Positions 35,398-46,620 of a stretch of DNA of 64,000 nucleotides are shown here, piece by piece. The stretch is taken from NCBI GenBank assembly GCA_022559845.1, contig CM040123.1:314755933-314819932 (forward strand), read 5' to 3'. Under the pieces are notes generated by a model, which saw nothing but the letters and a program-made list of their open reading frames with translations, was not told the DNA's origin and made no database searches. Within the stretch, counting starts at the first letter, position 1; every line of letters begins with the position of its first letter. The stretch is from Amorphophallus konjac (taxonomy: Eukaryota > Streptophyta > Magnoliopsida > Alismatales > Araceae). Made by a program: the position numbers and the translations under genes.

Positions 35398-37553
35398 TGA
35401 TGCGGGACGGGACCACGGACATGACAAGCTCGCGATCGTCCCTTAACGAGGGAAGCGTCGGATGTGCGCGGTTGAGAAACCGGCTGGGAGCTAGGGTGGT
35501 CGGCTCTCACTTGTGCCCGATCGGGTCACGGGACGGCTTCGCTCTCTCTCGCAGCAGTGATATTATAAATTGAAGGCGAGCTAGGTATCCCTACACATGC
35601 TCTCTAGCAGCGGCATATAAAGCATATAAAGAATTAAGCTAATGCCAAGTGTAAGGGTGAAGGCGATACCTCCACGCTCTCGGCGTGGTGAAGACGGCAC
35701 CCGGCCAAAGCTCGTACTCCCGGGAACTTAGTACATTATGTTTACAGCAGTACAAATAAGCCCACTCCACGCAGGGAGGTAAAGGGCGACACAAGTGGGC
35801 CCGGGAGGACCAAGTTAAGGTTGACGGGCGGTTTCGGGCAATGCTTCGGCTTCACGCGTACTCGTGCTAGTGGGGGCCCACGTATTGACCGGAGGGGTCA
35901 TGTGGGGCCTGATGACTCCTCTGTTGTGGAGACACCTGGAAAGCGTTCCCCTGGGATGGCGAGCTGCTGGAACGACCGCCGGACGCCGGGCGGCCCTCGG
36001 ACGACGCTCGCGGGGAACTCGGCCACAAACCTGAAAGTTCTGTTTACAGGCGCGTGACTCGGAGAAAACTGCTGCTGCGATCAGCCCCGTCGTCGGAACG
36101 CGACGAAATTAGAGCCGTTGGAAAGAGGACTCAAAATACTTCGACGTAGGGTCTTCAAAAAAAATAATCAGATCTGTATTTCTGATCATGTATTTTACAA
36201 GCTTGCTGGAATCTGGCCAGAACTGCAGGGGCAGGTTCTGACTTCTCTGAAGATTGACGTTGACCGGGGAGAAGACCTCCGAATCTGGAAATGATTTCTT
36301 CAGCAAAGTTGAAGGTCTCTGAGAGAGGAATCCGGGACTATTTTTTGTTTTTTTATTGGATAAGAAATGGATTTTCTGGGATGTTTTTAATAGACCTGGG
36401 TCGGATCTGGGAAACTGTGGGCAGACTGTTCTTGGGAACTTGGACGAAATTTGAAAAATACCTAGAGACCTTATCAAAAATTAAGAAAATGCCTGGTGGT
36501 AGATATATGTAGACAAAACTCCCAATAAATTTGGGCGACCCAACAAAAATAAAAAGATGGTTCGAATGGGGTAAACTCAGAGCTGATGAACAGTAAACAG
36601 AACCAGGACAGATCTGGAACTTAGACTTGGACGAAAATCAAAAAATAGCTAAAGGATGAATTGTGACGTGATTTTTTTTGTGGGGATAAGGGTTCTAGAG
36701 GGGAACCAACCCTGAACTTTTGAGCTTCAGAAGATGAAGGGCGTGATAGCAGGAATTCGGAGAAGAAGGATCTATCCTGAGTGGACAGAACACCGAAACC
36801 GTTGGCAACGACGCGTCGGCGGCGAGTCGATGGCGGCAGGCGATCACCGGAGTTGCTTCAGATGCTGGAGGGGATCAAGGGGGAAGGGATTACACTCTAG
36901 AAAGGGGAGAGGGGGTGGAGGAACCAGGGAGAGAGAGGGGAGGGGCGCAAGCTTCACTTGGGGCAAATGCCTTTTCTTTCATTCATTAATTGCTTCAATA
37001 TGAAAAATACAACCTTATATAGGATGCCAACCAAACTCAACCTTAACCCTTGGATCTAGGGGTTTGGATTGAAGGGCTGGGATACAATGTGAATCACACA
37101 TTTAATACATTAGTTTAATCTAATTTGACCATACTTATTCAACCTTGGACTAGATCTATTCAAACACCACCTAAACCACAACTACCATGCCTAATAAGAC
37201 AAGGAACCTTGCGCCCCCTTCCATGGGCCAAGGCCATTCATGGGCCAAGAGCCTCCCATTAGATCATGCTAGACTTGGGCCACTCCCACTTAGATGGCCC
37301 ATGAGAGAGTGGAACCCAATTTGGGCCTTAAGTGCCTTAATGACCCACTATGAAGTAACACTCTTAATGGACTCTACTAATGACAACCTAGCCTTGGACT
37401 TGACATAACAAATGGCCCATTGGCTTGATATAAGCCTTACAAGGATGGCCCAAATGAAAGAAATCAAAAATTACATACACTTCAAGCCAATACAATCCAT
37501 AATACACAAATACACTTCACCCGTGTATGGAAATCGCCTTTGATGCCCCATCA
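35398..37553. mobile_element. Solo LTR inside the element 4 5' LTR
   Basis: TGATGCGGG start and CCCCATCA end, 2,156 bp, flanked by GAAGA at 35393-35397 and 37554-37558. The empty site is preserved in the 3' LTR near 44967-44973. It has no internal region or second LTR. CCTATATAAGG on the minus strand near 37012-37022 suggests minus orientation. TGATG...CATCA ends fit Ty3 elements. Confidence 0.82.
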
Positions 37554-38390
37554 GAAGAAGGAAGAAGCTGGTTGAAGATCTATCTTCACTGGACCGTGGA
37601 TCAGATCCAGGCCAGTCAGCTCCGTTGAGAGCCATATTGTGCATTTCATTTTTCAGCTTTCTGTTTGCTGAAGTTATTTTCATTTCATGTTTTTGTTTCT
37701 CCGTTTTCATTTGGTTATCTTGTTCTTCCGATTGCCCTGCTGGGGATCGGGTTCCTCCTGTGGATTCAGGAGAAGGGAGACTTGTCTCTGGTTCTGGGCT
37801 TGTGGGTTGCAAGTCCAGGGGTCCCTCCGGTTGGAGGAAGAGAGGTCTTCGACCTCTGGTTTGCTGGTGACTGGAAGTCATTGGTTGGTTCCCTCCGGTT
37901 TCGAGGAAGGGAGGATTGGTCCTCCAGTTCTGGTCTTGTGGTTTGCAAGACTAGGTGGTCCCTCCGGTTGGGAGGAAGAGGGGAGGCTGTTCCCCTGGTC
38001 AAGCTGTATGGCAGCAACTGTTTGCAGACTGAGTCTGTGTTCTAGCTTGTGCTAGTGGAAGCCTCACTCCGGTTGGGAGTGAGGGGTGGACGTAGGTCTT
38101 GGTGACCGAACCACCTTAAAATCCTCTGTGCAGTGTGGATGTGCTTTGTTCCTTATCCTCTACCTCATTCACAGATTGTCTTGGGCTTTCTTATTCTCAC
38201 TTGTGCTGCTTCCGCTAGTTGGTTATTTGGGTGCCAGTTACATATTTGCTCTTGTGTTTAAAAGAATATTCAACTTGTTCATCAGATTGCCTGTTCTGCC
38301 TGGATAGTGTTCGAGTCTTTTATTTAGCGAAAAGTTTTTAAGGGTGAGATTCATTCACCCCCCCTCTGAATCCTTGCACCGAACCCATCA
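37554..38390 (+). repeat. Element 4 5' LTR, right part
   Basis: Matches 44973-45804 and ends CGAACCCATCA. Confidence 0.93.
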
Positions 38391-38392
38391 AT

Positions 38393-38404
38393 TGGTATCA
38401 GAGC
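38393..38404 (+). other. Element 4 primer binding site
   Basis: TGGTATCAGAGC, complementary to initiator tRNA-Met, two bases after the LTR. Confidence 0.93.
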
Positions 38405-38574
38405 CGGTCTCTGATCTATCAGATCTAACAATCTGCAGAGGATCCTACTGATTTGTTTGGTGCATCTCAGAGTGTGCTTTCTGTGTTCGTTGTTTAGTTT
38501 CACCGACTTATTGCCTTGTCTTGTTCATCTGGTCTCGGTGCTTCAGTTTGTTCTGAGCTTTCAGATTGTTTGCA

Positions 38575-40512
38575 ATGGAGCCAATCGTGCTGAAGGCTAG
38601 CTCCAGCAAAGCAAACAGATCCAGCCACAGTGGATCATCAAGCGAGAAAAGAAGCCTCTCGCGGTCTGAAATTGATGGAGACCACATTGCAATGGTAATC
38701 AGTGAATTCAGGAAATTCCTGAGAAAAAGAGAAGGAAGGCATGGTGATGACAGAAAGCAAATAAGGTATAATTCTAATCCTGCCAAGATTATTGACTCTA
38801 ACGTTTGCTACAAATGCAGGAAGGCTGGCCACACAAAGGCTGACTGTCCAGAATTCTCAAAACTCAAAGGGAACACCACGGACAATGAAGAAGGAGAAAA
38901 GTCAATATGCTTAATGGCCAACCGGGATGATGAGGAATCCTCATCCAAGGTAAATTCTGAATCCGAATCAGAAGGATACTCTTTTGATGAATTGATAGTG
39001 ATGTATGAAGAATTGTTCAAAGTATCCAAGAAATTAAAATCTGAAAACAAAAATTTGAGAAAAGAAGTGAAAATTTTGAAATATGAAAAGGAGCACATTA
39101 GAGAAGATAATTCTTGTAAAGCTTGTGTTATCTTGGAAGAAATGATAAATGAGTTTGATTCTGATCACAATTTACAAAAGGAACAAATCAAATCTCTAAA
39201 AGGAGAAAATGTTTATCTCAAGGAACAAAATAAAAAACTAATGGTTCTTAACACTGTTTTCTCTGAAAGATGGATGACAATCGAAAAAGAGAAATCAGTA
39301 TTGAAAGAGTGTATCAATTGCAGTGACGAAGAAATTGCTAGTTTTTTAATACACACTGTTGATTTGGAAAAAGAAATTGGTTTGTTAAAACAAAAACTGG
39401 CTGGTTATGAGAAGGAGAAAGTTGATTCAGAAAATCTTATAATCTCCTTGGAAAGTAAAATTACTGAGCTGAATAGTACTTCATCTAAGGTTGATAAGGA
39501 TAAAGGCAAAATGAAAATATCCTCTGAAGATGAAGTAAGTGATCAATGTGAAGGGATTGATAACATTTCTGAAATTAAGCAAGCTAAGAAGAAAGAGCTG
39601 TACACCACTTTTATTCGTAGCTCTGGCTTAGCTAGCACTTCAACTTCTTCTTCATATGTGTATGCTGTTCAGGAAATTCAAAAACGAAATAAAAATCAGA
39701 AAACCCCAAAAACTCAAAGGAACTATCTGCATGCTAAAAACTCATCTGATAAGTGCCATGTTTTAAAGAAATTTAATGGTTCTTGTTCTTGTCATTATTG
39801 TGGTAAGCATGGACATTGTATGAGTGAGTGTTTTGTGATGAAACAAGATGATAGAAAGCATGCTAGAAAAGTTCTGTCTGATCAGAAAAAGGGTAATCTG
39901 AATGTTAAAGAATTTCATGCTAGAAACCATGATTCTAGGAAAAAGAATCTAAATTATTTTTGTTGTGGGAAGTTTGGCCACATTGCTGCAGATTGCTGGC
40001 ATGCTCAGGGAAAGAAAGTCAATTTAAAACCTGTAAATCTCCCTGCAAATAAAACTGCTTCTGGTAGAAGAACTTCAGCATGCTTTAAGTGTGGGAAGTA
40101 TGGCCATACAGTCAAGGACTGTTGGCATGTTCAGAAGAATCATGTTAACTCCCATGTTTTTAAATTCCCTACAAAACATTTTGTAAAACTTGCATGTTTT
40201 AACTGTGGGAAGCCAGGTAATAGAGCGGCTGATTGCTGGCTGGATGATTCTGGTAAACAGAATTTTAATTCTGGTAATAAACATGTTCATGCATATGCAC
40301 TTAGAACTCCTGCTCATAAGAATGTGCATAAAATAAACTTCAGAACTGCTGCATTATGCCACTACTATGGTCAGCTTGGTCATTCCATAAATAATTGCTA
40401 TCTGATGGAATTTGATGATAAACATGCGAAAAATCTGTTGAGAAAACCTGCTAGGAGTGTCAGGGTAAATGCAGGACCCAAGACTGCTTGGGTCTCTGCA
40501 GGATCAAATTGA
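38575..40512 (+). CDS. gag: Element 4 Gag-like protein, no capsid domain, six zinc-knuckle motifs
   Basis: 645 residues, one intact frame; I chose ATG 38575 (MEPIVLKASSS), since the frame's upstream extension begins only at TTG. The N-terminal capsid-type domain of copia Gag is absent; the protein starts with a basic/serine-rich head. Knuckle 1 (CYKCRKAGHTKADC) is at about residue 78. A long coiled-coil region (about 125-310) follows. Then come five more knuckle-like motifs near residues 406, 462, 503, 541 and 595; those at 406 and 503 are complete C-C-H-C, while the others lack one ligand (CCGK, H to N, C to Y). It probably binds nucleic acid. An open frame in a young element suggests recent constraint. 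Confidence 0.85.
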   Translation: MEPIVLKASSSKANRSSHSGSSSEKRSLSRSEIDGDHIAMVISEFRKFLRKREGRHGDDRKQIRYNSNPAKIIDSNVCYKCRKAGHTKADCPEFSKLKGNTTDNEEGEKSICLMANRDDEESSSKVNSESESEGYSFDELIVMYEELFKVSKKLKSENKNLRKEVKILKYEKEHIREDNSCKACVILEEMINEFDSDHNLQKEQIKSLKGENVYLKEQNKKLMVLNTVFSERWMTIEKEKSVLKECINCSDEEIASFLIHTVDLEKEIGLLKQKLAGYEKEKVDSENLIISLESKITELNSTSSKVDKDKGKMKISSEDEVSDQCEGIDNISEIKQAKKKELYTTFIRSSGLASTSTSSSYVYAVQEIQKRNKNQKTPKTQRNYLHAKNSSDKCHVLKKFNGSCSCHYCGKHGHCMSECFVMKQDDRKHARKVLSDQKKGNLNVKEFHARNHDSRKKNLNYFCCGKFGHIAADCWHAQGKKVNLKPVNLPANKTASGRRTSACFKCGKYGHTVKDCWHVQKNHVNSHVFKFPTKHFVKLACFNCGKPGNRAADCWLDDSGKQNFNSGNKHVHAYALRTPAHKNVHKINFRTAALCHYYGQLGHSINNCYLMEFDDKHAKNLLRKPARSVRVNAGPKTAWVSAGSN

Positions 40513-42781
40513 TTGACTTGCTGTAGGTGTGCCTTGGAGGAGAAATAAAAGGGGTTAACCAAGGCACTCAAAAAGAAAACCCCAGGACTCAATTCAGGTC
40601 AGTTCTGAAATCTGTTTTAAATTCCATTATATGAAATTGTGAGCATGAAAATTGTGAGTTTCATGTTGATTTGCTTGATTGATCGCTGATGATCTCTTCA
40701 TGTACTGAGTTTTACTTTGCATATATCTGATGCTCTTCTCTCACTGATTATTGCACTGAATAAATGGATTGCATGCTTGTTGTTGAATGCATAACTTGCT
40801 GATTGTGAATAGTTCTTCAGTGTATAGAGTCATTGCATGGGTCTAATGTCTGCACACATTATTTGCATGACTGACTTTGAAGTTGTTCAATGCATATAGA
40901 ACTGATTTGCATGATTGTCATTTGCCTATTGTCGTAGACTGCATGTTTTTCAATGCATAATAGGGCTGCTTTGCACTGCATCATATGTTGAAAAATCTGA
41001 AAAAGGATGAAAATGCTTATAACTTGGATGCATAAATCTGAATTGATTGCATATCTGTCTCATGTATCTTTGGTGCATAGTCTGTATGTAGGACAGTATG
41101 TTGCATAGCATATCTCTTGCATCATGATGTCAGGGGGAGTCCAACTGCTTTTGGTCAATGCATTGCATATAGGTTGTCAAATGCATATATTTGTCAGAAT
41201 TCATTGCATATCCCTTCTTATTATTTTAAACGACAAATCTGAGCTTCAAAATCTCTCCTATCGATTTGTATCATTTGGCTTCAGAATTCTATCAGTCCTT
41301 CATGAAGATTTCAATAGGACTATCTCGATCATAAATATGAAAACTCTTGAACTAGAAATCTTCCATTATACATTTTTATGAATGACTGAAATAACTCATG
41401 TGGTTTAAGTTTAATGTATTCAATGAGTTTGGCTTTAAAATCTCTTAAAAATATCTGAAGCATGTTTAATAAACCTTAACCATCTGGTTCATGCTGTGTC
41501 TTGAAAAATCTTCTGAAATCTGCATTATTGAATACATGACTTTATTTGGTTAAGTACATGAGATTAATATTGACCTGAAGCAAATGAATGCTTCTGATAT
41601 GTCTAAAGGGTATTTTCTATCAGAGCAATGATCTTGGTCATTGAGAAACACATGTCCAAAGGACTGTGTCATGAGGTACCATAGTTAACTCTGATTAAGA
41701 ATTCATTAAAAATCAGGCAGAGCAATGGCATGCACACTGAGAAATACAACTCACTCATCAAGAAATGATTTACAGTGTGTCATGATGTGTAAATGCTATC
41801 TCTGTTCATATAAAGCATGACAGTTAGTCACACTAAGTGCTTAGGGATATTGGTCTCTGATCAAGGTATATCCTCTAGCTACAAGGTGTGCACTGAATTA
41901 GAGTGCTCGTAAAATTTGTAGCATGAAAAATTGTTGAACAAATCTCAATATCTGAATATTGATGTTAAAATCAAATTACTACAACCCTAGACAAAATCTT
42001 ATGACTTCAAAATTGCTTGATTTCAATACTGATGTATGTAATTCCGAAAGAAGTCAATATAGTTGATTGTGTAAGAGAAAGGAAGATTCATCAAGATAAA
42101 TATGAGGGCTTGGTTCAATTTTATTAAACCATGGTTTTAGATATCATTACAGAATTTTATTGATAAACTCTGCATACATCATGGTTAAACCATGCTGTTC
42201 AATAAAGCTCATTCATAAGCCCTTATAATAGAAGACTTTGCAAACCTATGTTTTAGATTTATGAGATTGATATCTCTATGAAAATCTGGCTGAACTTCTT
42301 GTGTTTGGAGCATCCTTGAAAAATCTGTTAATTGAAATTCTTCTGCTCATGTCTTTAGCTCATTGACCTGAACTTCTCCTTGTTTGCCCCTGTGGTCTCC
42401 TTCTCATCTATCTCATAAGATTCCACTTATTGAGGGGGAGCTTCCATGTCATGCATCACTTGGATATCAATTGGCATCTATTCAGGGGGAGTTTTCATGT
42501 CATATGCATCATGCTGCATAGAAACTCTTAAAGGGGGAGAATTGTGATCTTGCATTTTGAAATCTCCATCTGCATATGCATTTTTACCCTCCCATGTTTC
42601 ATCTTGACTATATCAAAGGGAGAGATTTTTGCCAAAGGGGGAGATTGTTTTTCAATTATAGCATGTTGGTTGCTTTAATTTCTCAAACTATTTTCTTTTT
42701 GATGAAGTCAAAGGGGGAGAATAGTTTGAGTCATTAGATTGACTCACTGTGTAGTGTTGCCATCATCAAAAAGGAGGAGAT
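40513..42781 (+). other. Element 4 noncoding spacer with multiple polypurine tracts
   Basis: No ORF. TGCAT occurs about 20 times between 40680 and 41210. GGGGGAG or near-copies lie near 41133, 42436, 42485, 42534, 42639 and 42711, and GGAGGAGA ends at the LTR start (42780). This is the space where pol would be. Confidence 0.8.
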
Positions 42782-45700
42782 TGTTGTGCCCCTGTGGTTT
42801 TGATGATGGTTTTAATGGTGGTTTTGATGATAGCATGCTGAATTGTTTTGATGATTGCAACACAGTCAGTGCATTTTGATATTGTATTTTGATGATTGCA
42901 ATGTTATTGTGTTTTGATGATGGCATTTGCTCTTTATATATATGCATTGCATTCTGTCAGATATCATGTCTCTGCATATATCCATTGTCTAACAGTAGTG
43001 GATCGACCCACCCTTGCTGATGCGTCGACCCATCAGAACGTTGATTGTCTGGGTAGCAGAGTCTATACACTGGGCTTGAAGTGTATACATTGAGCATCTC
43101 ATGTAAGTCCATACATTCATAGTGCATTACATTGGCTAAGTATATACAACGTCTGTTCATGCATTGTCTTAGGCTAAGTCTGTACAGCCTACGTCTCATG
43201 CAGCGCCAACGCTGTGAGCATTCTCAAGTCTGCAGCGTCAACGCTGTGAGTGTGTACATCGCATTCACGTTTCACAAAGTCTATACAGCGCCTCAGGCTG
43301 AGCAAGTCCATACATTGGTCGGTGGAAAGTCTGTACATCCTCCGCCAAGCTTTCCAAGTCTGTACAGCCAAAGTCTGCACATCCTGTTCAGTTAAGTCTG
43401 TACATTGCATCATAGTGTTATGCAGTGTCTGGGTGAAGTCTATACAGACTGTTCATGCATTCAAGTTCAAGTATATGCATCCGTCCGTCTCTGTTAGCAT
43501 CTAAGGCTTTGGGCAAAGTTTATACAGACTTCAGCGTTTCATTCTGCGTCTTATAGCATGTCTGTACATTGCATCGTCTCTATCAGTGCTTCACTGGTCA
43601 AGTCTGTATAGACTTTAGCGTCTCATGAACGTCTATACAACGCATCAGCATTTAGAAGTCTGTACATTGGCCTTTGCATTAAGTTTCAAGTCTGTACAGT
43701 CTATCTTCAAGTGTTTGGCCAACTCTGTACATCCGTGTTGCCCTTTCATTGTTGAGGCAGAGTCTGTACACTGGCTTAGACTTCCCAAGTCTATACAATG
43801 CTTCCTCATTGAAAGTCTATACATCGTGGCCTTGAACTTTCAAGTATGAACAACGCTGCTTTGTCAAAACCTGTACATCGTAGCTATGTTGAAGTCTGTA
43901 CAGCCAGTTTCTTGATCAAGTCTGTACAAGCGTGAAGTCTGCACATTGGTCTTCGAATGCAATGTCTATACATTGGGCTTTTACATGAAGTCTATACATT
44001 GTTGTTTGCATTGCAAAGTCCATACGTCCTCAGCTGAATCCCATGTCCATACAACGACACTGTAGCTGGCATAGCTCATGTCTGTATATTGGTCTTCATC
44101 TCCTGAAGTCTAGTCATTGGAAAGTATATACACTGAGCTCACAAGAAGACTTCCAAGTCTCTACACTCTCTCAGTGTACATACTTGCCCATTTACTATTT
44201 CAGAGTATATACACTCAGTGTTATAAGATTTAAATAACCACTTGTTCTATGATATGATTATAAGATTTTTGTGTGTGCAGGGTTAACGCAAAATGACCAC
44301 AGCGTCCACGCAGCAAGTATACTAGTAGAAGTATTAGCTGCTGGAACACCACTGCGTCAACGCTATGGGCTAGCAGCGTCGACGCAGCAGTTCAAGGAAG
44401 GGGTGACTTGTCTCTGGCTGTCTTCAATGCGTCAACGCAGCAGTGGAGCAGCGTCGACGCAACTGTCAATAGGGCTAGGCTGGTTGCTCACTGGAACGCA
44501 TCAATGCGTCAACGCCATGGGTTGGAAGCGTCAACGCAGCAGACTTGAGTTCTGCTGGTAGAATATCTTTGAAGGCTGCGTCAACTCTGTGGAGCAAGTG
44601 GGTTGACGCCACCTGACTCCAGTTGCTGAGCGTACTAATGAGGGGGCACGTGATCCGATGGGAAAAAGGGGCAGGATGCTGACACGTGTTAGATAAGGGG
44701 TGCTACCCTGCCAAGTGGACCAATCAGTGGTCACTAGGGCTTTTTCTACTCAACCTTCGGAGGCTCTGTTTCTGATATAAAAGCACCCCATCATCCTCTC
44801 GAAAGTAGTTAACTCTCCACAGAAGAAGAGGAAGCTCTCCAGCGAAGAAATCTGAGAGTGTGAGAAAAAGAAGAAAAAGAGAGAGAAGAGAAGAGCAGAG
44901 AGTGGGAGATTAGGAGAGCAGAAGAGAAAGAAAGAGAGATAGAGAGTGAGCGAGAGAGCTCGTGCATAAGAAGGAAGAAGCTGGTTGAAGATCTATCTTC
45001 ACTGGACCGTGGATCAGATCCAGGCCAGTCAGCTCCGTTGAGAGCCATATTGTGCATTTCATCTTTCAGCTTTCTGTTTGCTGAAGTTATTTTCATTTCG
45101 TATTTTTATTTCTCCGTTTTCATTTGGTTATCTTGTTCTTCCGATTGTCCTGCTGGGGATCGGGTTCCTCCTGTGGATTCAGGAGAAGGGAGACTTGTCT
45201 CCAGTTCTGGGCTTGTGGGTTGCAAGTCCAGGGGTCCCTCCGGTTGGAGGAAGAGAGGTCTTCGACCTCTGGTTTTCTGGTGACTGGAAGTCATTGGTTG
45301 GTTCCCTCCGGTTTGGAGGAAGGGAGGATTGGTCCTCCAGTTCTGGTCTTGTGGTTTGCAAGACTAGGTGGTCTCTCCGGTTGGGAGGAAGAGGGGAGGC
45401 TGTTCCCCTGGTCAAACTGTGTGGCAGCAACTGTTTGCAGACTGAGTCTGCGTTCTAGCTTGTGCTAGTGGAAGCCTCACTCCGGTTGGGAGTGGGGGGT
45501 GGACGTAGGTCTTGGTGATCGAACCACCTTAAAATCCTCTGTGCAGTGTGGATGTGCTTTGTTCCTTATCCTCTACCTCATTCACAGATTGTCTTGAGCT
45601 TTCTTATTCTCACTTGTGCTGCTTCCGCTAGTTGGTTATTTGGGTGCCAGTTACATATTTGCTCTTGTGTTTAAAAGAATATTCAACTTGTTCATCAGAT

Positions 45701-45804
45701 TGCCTGTTCTGCCTGGATAGTGTTCGAGTCTTTTATTTAGCGAAAAGTTTTTAAGGGTGAGATTCATTCACCCCCCCCTCTGAATCCTTGCACCGAACCC
45801 ATCA
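42782..45804 (+). repeat. Element 4 3' LTR
   Basis: 3,023 bp from TGTTGTGCCCC to CGAACCCATCA. The motif array lies at 43060-44216, the GCGTCGACGC cluster at 44300-44610 and the TATA box (ATATAAAAG) near 44776. It holds the empty target of the solo LTR. Confidence 0.93.
43060..44216. repeat. Array of about 40 AGTCTRTACA motifs, copy 2
   Basis: Same array as in the 5' LTR, about 1-1.5% different. Confidence 0.9.
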
Positions 45805-46620
45805 AGACGATCGTGAACTTGAGGCATGAAATTCGTGAGATGGTAAGTCAAAATTGACTTGATTGATTTGAGACTTTGATAAGTCTTGAATCTTGATTGA
45901 CCATTTGCCCATGATTCCCCAGCGAGGCGAGCTGGCATACGTCCGCGTGAGGGCGGGGATGGTCGGGCGAGCTGGACCTTCCTCCCAGGCAACTGTTGGG
46001 TAGGAACTGGAGGATCGTCTGGCGGGAGCCCTCGAATGAGCTGAGGAGAGGGAAGCTGAGCTAGCCGAGACGGTGAGAACTGAGCCCCCTTGATTAGGAG
46101 CAGTTCTCTTTTCATTAATTTTTGCTTGACTTACATGTTTGTGAATGTCTTGTAGAAGAAGGAGCTAGAGGTCGCCTTAGCCACTCGATAGGAGCAGGAT
46201 GCACGCATCGAGGAACTAACACGTCGCCTTGGAGATATGGGAGCGGTAGAGAGACTTGAGGGTTTCCTGGCTGAGGCGAAGGAGAGGGAGGCGGAGGCGC
46301 GAGCCCGGGAGATGGCGATGATGATCCGAGAGCAGCAAGCTCTCAACCAGCTGGAGACCTTGCGACGGCGGGTACTGTAGAGGTACCAGAGCTGAGGTGC
46401 GCCTGGGGAGGCCACAGCTAGACATGTGACTCCCTCGGAGTCACTGTAGTCCGTTGGGGGTATTGAGTTTATAGTGGAGGAACTCATAGGTATGATCCAG
46501 TCTTCCGCGGAGCAGAGGGTAGCGCAGCCAGCGGCCTCAGGTTCGAGAGCTTCCCGTCCGTCAGGCTCACGAGAGAGGAGGAGTAGGGATGAGGGTGAGA
46601 TGAGTAGCCGACACAGCTGA
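45805..46620 (+). pseudogene. Tail of a PMD gene (three exons), decayed
   Basis: Exon ends match the element 3 PMD gene: a piece ending at 45841 before GTAAGT; an exon from CAG at 45921 (RGELAYVRVRAG) to about 46071; a last exon from about 46156 (KKELEVALATR) with a coiled coil (AEAKEREAEARAREMAM). Stops near 46001, 46036, 46189 and 46378 disable it. It directly follows the element 4 LTR, so element 4 probably inserted into this gene. It is a separate, older copy of the same captured family. Confidence 0.65.

Larger units (their letters stand above)
33482..45804 (+). mobile_element. Element 4: pol-less Sirevirus-type copia element with 3-kb LTRs
   Basis: 5' LTR in two parts (33482-35397 and 37554-38390, split by a solo LTR), primer site TGGTATCAGAGC at 38393, one Gag-like gene, a 2.3-kb noncoding spacer with many GGGGGAG tracts, and the 3' LTR 42782-45804. 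The 5' LTR lacks its first about 275 bases. LTR divergence is roughly 1.5% by hand count, so it is young. No integrase or RT, hence non-autonomous. Confidence 0.88.

Noticed and set aside
37625..38055. Overlapping 120-codon frames near the end of the element 4 5' LTR (again at 45038-45468)
   Set aside because: Present in both LTR copies in three frames; LTR R/U5 sequence without codon constraint.
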